A DNA stretch of 64,000 nt, from positions 62,001 through 126,000 of the forward strand of contig NZ_SMKW01000004.1 of NCBI RefSeq assembly GCF_004348985.1, read 5' to 3'. Below, one piece after another: positions 18,526 through 25,895 of the stretch. This DNA comes from Saccharopolyspora elongata. GTDB taxonomy: Bacteria; Actinomycetota; Actinomycetes; Mycobacteriales; Pseudonocardiaceae. The position numbers and the translations under genes are program-made. The notes under the pieces were generated by a model that saw nothing but the letters and a program-made list of their open reading frames with translations, was not told the origin of the DNA and made no database searches. Numbering within the stretch: position 1 is the stretch's first letter; the number at the start of each line of letters is the position of its first letter.

Positions 18526-19281
18526 TCAGACCAGCGAGGCGCCGACCGCCGTCCCGATCCTGGCGCGCATCCGCTGGAGGCCGGGGCCGGGTTCCAGCCC
18601 CAGGTCGTCGGCCAGCAACCGGGCGATCCGCTGGTAGGCGGACAACGCCTCGCTCCGGCGGTCGTCCCGGTCGAAGGCCCAGATCAGCAGTTCCCACAGC
18701 CGCTCTCGATACGGCTCCGCCGTCGTCGCGAGCGTCAGCTCGGCGATCGCCTGGTCGCAGTGGCCCTGCTCGATGTCCAGCGCCCAGCGATCCTCCATGG
18801 CCGTCGCGCGCAGTCGTTCCAGCCAGGTGCGGCGGCCTTCGAAGAAGGCGCCGCCCAACCCGTCCAGCGCGGGCCCGCGCCACAGCGCGAGCGCGTCGCG
18901 CGACAGGCGGGACGCCTCCGCGAGCAGCCCCTGTTCGCGGGCCTCGCGCACCGCGGACGTGGTCTGGCGGAACACCGACACGTCGACCGCGCGGGGCGCG
19001 ACTACCAGCTGGTAGCCGCGGCCCGCCGAGCGGATCTCCGCCTCACCACCCGCCAGGATCCGGCGCAGCCGGGAGACGTAGGTGCGGGTCGTGACGACGG
19101 CGCTGGGCGGAGCCTCCAACCCCCACAGCGCGCGCACGATCTCGTCGACGGAGACCTGCCGCCCCTCGCTGAGCAGCAGCAGAGCGAGCACACCCCGCTG
19201 CTGCGGGGAGCCTGCCGCCAGCTCCCCGTCACCGCTCCAGACCTTGATCGGGCCGAGCAGCCCGAAGCTCAAACCGGTCAT
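18526..19281 (-). CDS. SARP/BTAD-type transcriptional regulator
   Basis: 251-residue regulator of the Streptomyces antibiotic regulatory protein type. Residues about 5-95 form an OmpR-like winged helix (FGLLGPIKVW, SPQQRGVLALLLLSEGRQVS, VVTTRTYVSRLRRIL). Residues about 100-250 are the bacterial transcriptional activation domain with helical repeats ending in LADDLGLEPGPGLQRM. No ATPase domain follows, so it is a small SARP. MTGLSFGLLG is taken as start because it begins at the first DNA-binding strand; an in-frame Met 35 codons upstream is unlikely. It is divergent from the larger AfsR-like gene at 19690. Confidence 0.92.
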   Translation of the reverse strand: MTGLSFGLLGPIKVWSGDGELAAGSPQQRGVLALLLLSEGRQVSVDEIVRALWGLEAPPSAVVTTRTYVSRLRRILAGGEAEIRSAGRGYQLVVAPRAVDVSVFRQTTSAVREAREQGLLAEASRLSRDALALWRGPALDGLGGAFFEGRRTWLERLRATAMEDRWALDIEQGHCDQAIAELTLATTAEPYRERLWELLIWAFDRDDRRSEALSAYQRIARLLADDLGLEPGPGLQRMRARIGTAVGASLV

Positions 19282-19689
19282 CGTGGTTGGCGCTCCTCCC
19301 GTTGATCGCGACCTGCGGTGCCGCCCGGCCGTCGCCGATCCGCGCTGCCGGGGTCCCGCCAGGACTGTTGGTGCAGCGTCGAACACACCGGCACACTTTA
19401 GGTTCCGCCATTGCCGACCGAACGCCGATGCCCCCTGTCACCGAACGTCTATCCACTGTCTACGCCGAGGCACTAGGAAGGCTCCGGCACGAGAAGTCGT
19501 GGCGAGGACATCCGAAAGGGCCGAGGCGGCGAACGCCCGGTCGCATCGCTGCCCGGGGCGACGTACGCCCTCGGCGTCGCTTGACGCACGCGATGGCGAT
19601 CCGAGCCCGCCTACCTTCGGGCGTGCCCTGCTGCGGACCCGCAAACCCGGGCCGGCCGCCGCGACTCTTGCGAAGGAAAGGCCCCACTG
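19282..19689. other. Divergent intergenic region between two SARP-type genes
   Basis: 408 bases between divergent regulators, presumably holding both promoters and possible heptameric SARP sites. I see no clear direct-repeat array and no supported gene. Confidence 0.45.
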
Positions 19690-22173
19690 GTGATCGGACG
19701 AGCGTCCACGGACTCGCCTCCTTGCCGGTTCACCGTTCTCGGCCCGCCGGGCCTGAACTGCTACGGCACGGAGCTGGACCTCGGCTCGCCGCAGCAACAA
19801 GCCGTCCTGATGCTGCTGCTGGCCAACAACGGCAGGTTCGTGCAGGTCGGCGAGCTGATCGACGGCCTGTGGGGAGACCGGGCGCCGGTCACCGGCGAAG
19901 CCGTCATCCGGACCTACATCTCCCGCCTGCGGCGGATGCTGTCCGGGCACGGGCTCGGCTCGGCGATCCGGTCCCAGGCCGGGGGTTACCTGCTGGACCC
20001 GTCGCTGTTCGTGCTGGATTCGACCGAGTTCGCCGACCTGGTCGAGAGCGCCAGGCGAGAGCACACGGCGGGGAACGCCTCGGCGGCGGCGGACCACTTG
20101 GCGGCTGCGCTCGACCTCTGGACCGGCACCGCGCTGGCCGGAGTTCCCGGCGAGGCCGCCGAAAGGGAGCGGTCGCGGCTGGAACGGCTGAAGCTGACCG
20201 CCACCCAGGAGCTGCTGCGGATCCGCCTGGAGCTGGGGGAGCACGCCGAGGTGGTGGCCGAGGTGCCGTTGCTCATCGAGCAGAACCGGCTCGAAGAGCC
20301 GCTGTACGAGATCTACCTGCTCGCCCTGTACCGCAGCGGCCGGCGGGCCGAGGCCCTGGAGGTCTACCGGACGGTCTACGACCTGCTCAGCGAGGAGATG
20401 GGCGTCGGCCCGGGGCCGCTGCTGCAGGCGATCCACGAGAAGATCCTCCGGGCCGACGCGGACGTCCACGACGAGATGGCCGCCCCGCGAACCGGGTCGC
20501 GCACCGCGCGCCCCGGCCAGGTGCCGGGCGGGGGCTTCGACCGGCAGTTCATCGGACGGGACGCGGAGCGAGCGGTTTTCCGGGCCATGCTCGAAGCCGG
20601 CGGCGAGCGGAGCGGGCCGCTGTTCGTCTGCGGTCCCGCCGGCATCGGAAAGTCGACGCTGCTGCGGAAATTCGCGGAGGACGCACGTGCTTCGGGCCGT
20701 CAGGTGTGGCACCTGCACGACCTGGATGCCTCGGAGCGCCGGGAACGCCTCGAACAGGTCGCCGACGAGCTCTCAGCGGCCGCCGGGCCGGTGCTCCTCC
20801 TGGACTCCTTCGAAGAGTTCGGCGACCTCGAACACTGGCTGCGCGACGAGTACCTCCGGAAGTTGCGGGGCGAGGCGATCATCGTGGTGGCGGGCAGGAC
20901 CGGGCCGAGCGCCGGCTGGCTCATCGACCCGGCATGGTCCGGGACGATCACACTCCGCTGCCTCGGGGCCCTCAGCGACGAGGAATCCGCCGCGCTGGTC
21001 GAGGCCCGCGGCGTCGCCCCGGAGCTCCGGGACTCCATTGTGGACTTCGCCGAGGGCAGTCCCCTCGCGCTGTCGCTCGCGGCCGAGGTCGGCCGGAGCC
21101 TGCCGGTCACCGGAAAGCCGTCGCGACGCGACGCCGTGCGGTACGTGGTCGACAACGTCATCGCGCTGCTGGTCGGTCCCGCGCCGACCGCCGCGCACCG
21201 GTGGGCGCTGCACGTGTGCGCACACGCGCGCTACACCACCGAAGACCTGCTCCGGGCGGTGGTGCCGGGCGGCCAGGCGGCGGAACTGTTCGACTGGCTC
21301 CGGGCTCAGCCGTTCGTCGAAACGGCTGCTCACGGCCTGGACATCAACGGCGTGCTGCGGGAATCCCTCGAATACCAGCTGCGGTGGCGGGACCCGGTCG
21401 GCTACGAGCAGATGCACCGGCGGATCCGCGAGTACGTCATGGGCAGCCTCCTGCGGGACACCCGCGATCCGCATGCGAGCGTGGCGGTGATGCGGACGAT
21501 CGCCCATCTGCGGCGGCGGGGCGGGGTCGTGCCGCGGTACGTTTCGGGCGCGGGCGACGAGGACCTGCAGGCGTCGGCGGCGACCTCCGCGGACCACGGG
21601 GAACTCATCGCCATGGCGCGGGAGCACCGCGGCGAGTCCGCGGCGGCTTCCGTCCGGTTCTGGCTGGAACGCCAACCGAACGCGTTCCACCTGTTGCGGG
21701 ACCGCAGGACGAAGCGGCTGCGGGCGTTCATGAGCCGACTGCGCCTCACGGCTCCGGCGCCGGAAGAACTCGCGGCCGACTCGATCGTCGGAGCGATCTG
21801 GCACGACGTGCGCCGGCGGATGCACCTGCCGGCCGGCGCGCACGTCTCGGTCGCGCGGCACCTCTTGTGCCCCGCAGGCGAAGCCGAACCGTCCTTCATC
21901 ACGGACGCCTTCCAGGCGCACTTGATGCGCGGCTGCCTGCACGAGCCCGGGTTGGCGGCCTCGTACCTGGTCCTGTCCAACGGGAGGCTCTGGCGCCCGC
22001 TGCTGGAGTACCTGGGCCACCACGAGGTGGAGACGGACCATCCGAACTCGGTCTTCGGCCACGACTGGCTGGCGCCACCCGGGGAATGGCGGGATCGGCA
22101 CCTGGACGAAGAGCTGTGGGCGCAACGGCGCCTGAACCTGTTCGCGCCGCAGGGCGCGTCCGAAGCCCGTTGA
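19690..22173 (+). CDS. AfsR-like regulator: SARP-BTAD-ATPase with extra C-terminal domain
   Basis: 827-residue regulator. An N-terminal winged helix (residues about 12-100: FTVLGPPGLNCYG, SPQQQAVLMLLLANNGRFVQ, VIRTYISRLRRML) is followed by a BTAD domain (about 105-255, ending EEMGVGPGPLLQAIHEKI). A STAND-like ATPase follows, with Walker A GPAGIGKSTLL from residue 315 and Walker B-like VLLLDSFEEF. The C-terminal 150 residues are not TPR repeats as in AfsR; LAASYLVLSNGRLWRPLLEY and neighbours weakly recall an acetyltransferase fold, low certainty. The GTG start follows GAAGGAAAGG. It may regulate the divergent SARP or the downstream secretion locus; this is not shown. Confidence 0.88.
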   Translation: MIGRASTDSPPCRFTVLGPPGLNCYGTELDLGSPQQQAVLMLLLANNGRFVQVGELIDGLWGDRAPVTGEAVIRTYISRLRRMLSGHGLGSAIRSQAGGYLLDPSLFVLDSTEFADLVESARREHTAGNASAAADHLAAALDLWTGTALAGVPGEAAERERSRLERLKLTATQELLRIRLELGEHAEVVAEVPLLIEQNRLEEPLYEIYLLALYRSGRRAEALEVYRTVYDLLSEEMGVGPGPLLQAIHEKILRADADVHDEMAAPRTGSRTARPGQVPGGGFDRQFIGRDAERAVFRAMLEAGGERSGPLFVCGPAGIGKSTLLRKFAEDARASGRQVWHLHDLDASERRERLEQVADELSAAAGPVLLLDSFEEFGDLEHWLRDEYLRKLRGEAIIVVAGRTGPSAGWLIDPAWSGTITLRCLGALSDEESAALVEARGVAPELRDSIVDFAEGSPLALSLAAEVGRSLPVTGKPSRRDAVRYVVDNVIALLVGPAPTAAHRWALHVCAHARYTTEDLLRAVVPGGQAAELFDWLRAQPFVETAAHGLDINGVLRESLEYQLRWRDPVGYEQMHRRIREYVMGSLLRDTRDPHASVAVMRTIAHLRRRGGVVPRYVSGAGDEDLQASAATSADHGELIAMAREHRGESAAASVRFWLERQPNAFHLLRDRRTKRLRAFMSRLRLTAPAPEELAADSIVGAIWHDVRRRMHLPAGAHVSVARHLLCPAGEAEPSFITDAFQAHLMRGCLHEPGLAASYLVLSNGRLWRPLLEYLGHHEVETDHPNSVFGHDWLAPPGEWRDRHLDEELWAQRRLNLFAPQGASEAR

Positions 22174-22335
22174 GCGTTGCAGAAAGTCCTTCGGTGGCAA
22201 CGAGATCGCGCCGTCGAAGAACGTATACCGATCGTCGGCGTGCTTCGGAATAGCATCGTGGAGTTCCGCATGGACCGTCGTCTCGCCACCCGAGCGATTA
22301 CCGCCGCGCCATCGCGAATCACTCGGTGTGGCCGA

Positions 22336-22375
22336 GGGGACGAGGCGCCCTAATCCCCCGGGGCGCCTCGTCCCC
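22336..22375 (+). terminator. Stem-loop terminator of the AfsR-like gene
   Basis: A perfect 15-bp stem (22336-22350 with 22361-22375) with a 10-base loop lies about 160 bases after the AfsR-like stop, with no gene between. Confidence 0.75.
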
Positions 22376-22514
22376 GCCCCTCCGGAACGCGTGCCGGAGG
22401 GTGCCGGGAGCGGCGACGTACACGGCTGACGTCACGCGACGGATGCCGGGCGGTGCTGACGCTGATTAGCGTTGAGATGTGGGCGAAGACAGCACGAACG
22501 AACCCCGCCGGCGG

Positions 22515-22532
22515 CGATTTCGCGCGAAATCG
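22515..22532. repeat. TTTCGCGCGAAA-centred palindrome, copy 2
   Basis: CGATTTCGCGCGAAATCG is an exact 18-bp palindrome sharing its core with the palindrome at 10061-10078, in a similar intergenic setting and with a nearby CACGTCCCGC. Confidence 0.65.
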
Positions 22533-22743
22533 ACGCCCTGCGCCCCAGGCGGGCACGTCCCGCACACGCGTGCGCCAGCATCTTGAAACGCCTTCTTGGG
22601 GCACTCCTCGACGTGCGCGATGGGAGCGCTGGTGGTGGCTGCGAACTTCGCGGTGCCGAACGGCGTCGTCCCCGTGCTGTCGGCGAGATGTAGACATCCG
22701 GCTGATCGACTTGGGTCCGAACTACCGCAGAGAAAGGGCGACA

Positions 22744-23481
22744 GTGGGCGTCGACGCGCGGACTGCGCTGGGAAATCCGGACTTGGTGGTCGGTCTGCTG
22801 CCGAGGGAGGGACGCGGCGCCGCCGAACCCCTCGGCGGGCACGCCGATGACGGGATCGCCGTGTCGGTCTTCGCCGATGATCTCAGCGATGGGGTGCGCT
22901 TCCTGCGCGCCCTGAGCGAGTCACCCGAAGTCCGGGTGCTGCCGTTGAAGAGGCATGCGGAGGCGGACGTCGTGGTGGTGGTGGCCACCAGGGTCGACGA
23001 CGCGCTCCTGCTGCAGATGGAGAAGGTCGCGGCGCAGGCGGAGAACTCGCGGCAGCGCATGGTGCTGATCTCCGACCCGATGCGGGAATCGCAGCTCTCC
23101 AGGGTCGTGGGCTGCGGCGTGGTGAGCATCCTGCCGCGCGCGTCGATCGCGCCCCACCTGATCGTGCGGGCCGTGGTCGCCAGCGGCAAGGGCGAGGCGG
23201 TCATGCCCAAGCGGGTGGTCCGCCGGCTGCTGGAGGAGGCCAGGGAGTTCCACCAGGCCGCGCGGCGAGTGCCTCAGGTGCACGCCGAGGCCGGGCTGAC
23301 GGACCGGGAGGTGGAGGTGCTCCGGATGTTCGCCGACGGGCACGACACCGGCTACGTCGCCGTCCAGCTCAGGCTTTCCGAGCGCACGATCAAGAAGATC
23401 GTCCAGGATCTGACGCGACGCCTCGGTCTCCGCAATCGCACGCACGCCGTTTCCTACGCATTGCGGGCCGGAGTGATCTAA
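22744..23481 (+). CDS. LuxR-type regulator with atypical receiver-like domain
   Basis: 245-residue DNA-binding protein. The C-terminal LuxR helix-turn-helix (about residues 180-242) is clear: LTDREVEVLRMFADGHDTGY, followed by LRLSERTIKKIVQDLTRRLG and a terminal YALRAGVI. The N-terminal part alternates strands and helices like a response-regulator receiver (VVVVATRVDDALLLQMEKVA, RMVLISDPMRE, GVVSILPRASIA), but I cannot place the acidic pocket and phospho-acceptor Asp with confidence, so it may work without phosphorylation. The GTG at 22744 follows AGAGAAAGGGCGACA. It is the closest intact regulator upstream of the secretion locus and a candidate controller. Confidence 0.85.
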   Translation: MGVDARTALGNPDLVVGLLPREGRGAAEPLGGHADDGIAVSVFADDLSDGVRFLRALSESPEVRVLPLKRHAEADVVVVVATRVDDALLLQMEKVAAQAENSRQRMVLISDPMRESQLSRVVGCGVVSILPRASIAPHLIVRAVVASGKGEAVMPKRVVRRLLEEAREFHQAARRVPQVHAEAGLTDREVEVLRMFADGHDTGYVAVQLRLSERTIKKIVQDLTRRLGLRNRTHAVSYALRAGVI

Positions 23482-23613
23482 GCACCGTCAACGTTTCGTA
23501 TTCGTTTTGTATGCGCGCACGCGTCGACCGCGGAAGGTCCTCGGGAACCTGGTTGCCAGGGATACGAGTGACTTCGAATCGTCTCATTCCTTCCTTTCCG
23601 AGGAGAAATCAAA

Positions 23614-24172
23614 GTGATCACCTACGACTGGCTCTTCATCGCGGGCTCGTGAGCCGAGCCGAGCAGCCCGGAACTGCTCGACATCCGGTCCCCGCACGAC
23701 CAGGCGGTCATCGGCCGCGCCGCCCAGGCCTCCGCCGACGTGGACCGCGCCGTGCTCGCCGCCCGTGCCGCCTTCGACGAGGGCACCTGGCCCGGCACGG
23801 CGCCGGCGGAGCGCATCGCCGTCATCCGGCGGTTCAACACGCTCCGCGAGGCCAACACCGAGAAGATCGCCACCCTCATCGCCGCGAAGAACGGATCGGC
23901 CCGTGGTTCACGCTGGCCGGTCAGTCCGGACTCACCCGGCAGGCCAACGCCTACCTGAAGGCGGCCGAGGAGTTCGGCTGGGAGGAATTGCTGGAGCCAT
24001 CCGACCCCGGCTCGGCCGTGCGCAGCCTGGTGCGTCGCGAGCCCATCGGCGTCGTGGCCGCTGTCATCTCAACGGTGAATCGTGCATCGCGGACACCCGG
24101 ATCCTCGCGCCGCGCGGGTACGGAGCGGTCGGGCGGGCCCAGTACATCGAGCACAAGACCATCACCCTGTGA
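23614..24172 (+). pseudogene. Aldehyde dehydrogenase remnant
   Basis: An AGGAG site precedes the GTG at 23614. Reading starts VITYDWLFIAGS, then TGA at 23650-23652 where the family has Trp. Translation continues in frame with ELLDIRSPHDQAVIGRAAQA and ERIAVIRRFNTLREANTEKI, as in the N-terminus of NAD-dependent aldehyde dehydrogenases. A frameshift near 23900 moves the match to another frame (GLTRQANAYLKAAEEFGWEE, REPIGVVAAVIS). About 300 residues, including the catalytic Cys and Glu, are missing. After a further frame change the C-terminus GYGAVGRAQYIEHKTITL appears, ending at 24172. One stop, two frame changes and a large deletion make it non-functional. Confidence 0.9.
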
Positions 24173-24254
24173 CGGCTGTGGTGGGCGGTGCGGTGCCATC
24201 GCGCGGGTCCGGGTGCCTGTCGTGAGCGGCCGTCGGCCTTCGTCGATGCACTTA

Positions 24255-24272
24255 AGTGCTATCGGTAGCACT
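24255..24272. promoter_or_regulatory. Inverted repeat in the leader of the ESX operon
   Basis: AGTGCTA-TCGG-TAGCACT (7-bp arms) lies in the 283-bp relatively A/T-rich gap 24173-24455, about 185 bases before the first esx gene. Composition and position suggest the operon promoter lies here and that this may be an operator. No -35/-10 pair is clear enough to call, and nothing else is recognised in the gap. Confidence 0.45.
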
Positions 24273-24455
24273 ATTGGGAATTCCTCATTGCATGATCGAC
24301 GCCGTCATCGATATCGTCCGATCAGGTGAATCACCCATTACCGGGAAATCGTGGTCATCCGATCCGTCTGCTTCGGACGGCTTCATCGGACTGCTCGTCC
24401 TTTCATCGTCGGCGTTGACCGGATTCCGTCGCAATTTGATCAGGGAGAACTCGAA

Positions 24456-24803
24456 GTGGGAATTGGCCAGGGTACGAATTCAGTCGACGTGGTTCGCATG
24501 CGCGAGGCGGCGGACCGGATGGATGTGTCCGCGGAGCGCGCGAGGGCGCAGAAGGCCGAGGTCGAGGAGGCCGTCGGGCGGCTCAGCTCGTTCACCGGCA
24601 CCGCCGCCGATTCCTACCGCGGCGCGATGACCGAGTGGTACCAGAACGCCGACACGGTCATCAACGAGCTCGTAGGCATGGCCCGCAAGATGCGTGACAG
24701 CGCCGACGACTACGAGCGCGGCCACCGCGACGCCACCAACGTGGCCGACGATGCCGCCACTTTCATCCGCAGCCAGTCCTCCGCCGGCCTCACCGGGCTC
24801 TGA
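24456..24803 (+). CDS. WXG100-family (EsxB/EsxA-like) secretion substrate
   Basis: 115-residue helical-hairpin protein of the ESX/WXG100 type, expected to pair with the next gene product and be exported by the type VII machine. The first helix (VVRMREAADRMDVSAERARA) leads to the turn SSFTGTAADSYRGAMTEWYQ, where Phe stands in for the usual Trp of W-x-G, and the second helix runs to the end (MARKMRDSADDYERGHRDAT). The GTG start is set by AGGGAGA ten bases upstream. The next esx-like gene begins 34 bases after the stop. Confidence 0.85.
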   Translation: MGIGQGTNSVDVVRMREAADRMDVSAERARAQKAEVEEAVGRLSSFTGTAADSYRGAMTEWYQNADTVINELVGMARKMRDSADDYERGHRDATNVADDAATFIRSQSSAGLTGL

Positions 24804-24836
24804 CCGGTCGATCGACATGTTCGAAGGGATCACGAA

Positions 24837-25127
24837 ATGGGACAGCCCACCTACACGTACAGCGCAGTCGACAACAACGGCGTCACCGACGTCATGCAGG
24901 GCGCCGGGGACGCCATCAAGACGGAACTCGGCGCCCTGGACGCTGAGGTGACCGAGTACCTCAACAACTGGACGGCGGACGCGAAGACGGCGTACGCGCG
25001 GGCCAGGGACCGCTGGAACGCAGCCGCGGACACCATGCCGGTGTCCCTCAGCCACGCCGCCGAGAAGCTCGCCGACATCACCCGCCGGCTCAACGCCGCG
25101 GACGACAGCGTCACGGGCATGTGGTGA
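24837..25127 (+). CDS. WXG100-family (EsxA-like) secretion substrate
   Basis: 96-residue protein, the standard size for ESX substrates. Helix 1 contains GVTDVMQGAGDAIKTELGAL, the turn is NNWTADAKTAYARARDRW with W-T-A in place of W-x-G, and helix 2 contains SLSHAAEKLADITRRLNAAD. It probably forms a heterodimer with the 115-residue partner just upstream. A strong hairpin after the stop may favour high expression of the pair over the rest of the operon. Confidence 0.88.
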   Translation: MGQPTYTYSAVDNNGVTDVMQGAGDAIKTELGALDAEVTEYLNNWTADAKTAYARARDRWNAAADTMPVSLSHAAEKLADITRRLNAADDSVTGMW

Positions 25128-25168
25128 TGGTGCGGTCGCGAGTCGCCGACCAGGTGGCACGCCCGTCC

Positions 25169-25198
25169 GGCCGGCCGGGCGAATCCGCCCGGCCGGCC
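25169..25198 (+). terminator. Hairpin after the esx pair (attenuator or processing site)
   Basis: A perfect 13-bp G/C stem (25169-25181 with 25186-25198) with an AATC loop lies 42 bases past the second esx gene and 29 bases before the next gene of the same orientation. It may terminate some transcripts or stabilise a short esx mRNA. Confidence 0.7.
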
Positions 25199-25226
25199 CC
25201 GGGAAATACCGAATGAGGCATGAGTA

Positions 25227-25814
25227 ATGAGCATAATCGGCACCGACGACGACGAGGACGTCTCGCCGACCGACAACAGCAACAAGCCGCCGAAGCCGGA
25301 CGGCAACTGGACGCCGGACACCGGCAACGCCGACGGCGGCGACCCGTGGGATGTCAACAAGGGCGCGTACCCGCCGTTCCCGGCCCCGCCGAAGGTGCCG
25401 GGCGGCAACGAGCACCCCGGCAAGGACGTCAACGTCATCGACGTCGAGGCGATCAAGATCTACGCGAACAACATCGAGGCGCTGCTCCCGGTCATCACGA
25501 CCGTGCTCAGGGAGCTGGACGACCTGGAGGCCAAGGGTTTCGGCCCGGGCAACTTCGGTGCCGGCAACAACCTCAAGGCGAAGGTGTTCGGCGGCGGCAG
25601 CCAGGAGGGCGGCGCCTCCCTGCTCGCCTCGATCCGCACGGTCTACACCGAGGCGCAGACGATCATCAAGGAGGTCGTCGCGAGGTGCCGCGAGATCGCG
25701 AAGAAGTACAAGAACGCCCATGAGCTGAGCGAGTTCGACGCCCAGGAGTTCAAGCAGATGGTGAGCGGCGTGAAGTCGAAGGTCGACGGTCTCACGCTCG
25801 GCGCCACCGGTTGA
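25227..25814 (+). CDS. Acidic T7SS-locus protein of unknown function
   Basis: 195 residues. The first 70 are acidic and rich in Asn, Pro and Gly (GTDDDEDVSPTDNSNKPPKP) and look disordered. The rest is helical: VIDVEAIKIYANNIEALLPV, then SLLASIRTVYTEAQTIIKEV, the length and helix arrangement of a WXG100-like hairpin without a clear W-x-G. By position between the esx pair and the large WXG/Pro-rich protein it is probably a secreted substrate or partner of one; this is inference. An in-frame-shifted ATG seven bases upstream is not used. Confidence 0.8.
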   Translation: MSIIGTDDDEDVSPTDNSNKPPKPDGNWTPDTGNADGGDPWDVNKGAYPPFPAPPKVPGGNEHPGKDVNVIDVEAIKIYANNIEALLPVITTVLRELDDLEAKGFGPGNFGAGNNLKAKVFGGGSQEGGASLLASIRTVYTEAQTIIKEVVARCREIAKKYKNAHELSEFDAQEFKQMVSGVKSKVDGLTLGATG

Positions 25815-25895
25815 TGCGCCCCGGCGACGCGGGATCGGCGGAGACGGGCAAGACATAGCGGGCCGTTGTGGTGCCCTGCCCGAGTCACGGTATGG

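Larger units (their letters stand above)
22174..22743. other. 570-bp intergenic region with terminator and palindrome
   Basis: The region carries the terminator at 22336-22375, the palindrome at 22515-22532 and the ribosome-binding site of the LuxR-type gene. Open frames extend upstream of that gene, but their translation is Arg/Trp-rich and looks non-coding. Confidence 0.5.

Noticed and set aside
23614-24172. Functional aldehyde dehydrogenase with a TGA decoded as an amino acid
   Set aside because: Besides the stop there are two frame changes and loss of the catalytic domain, so recoding cannot rescue it.
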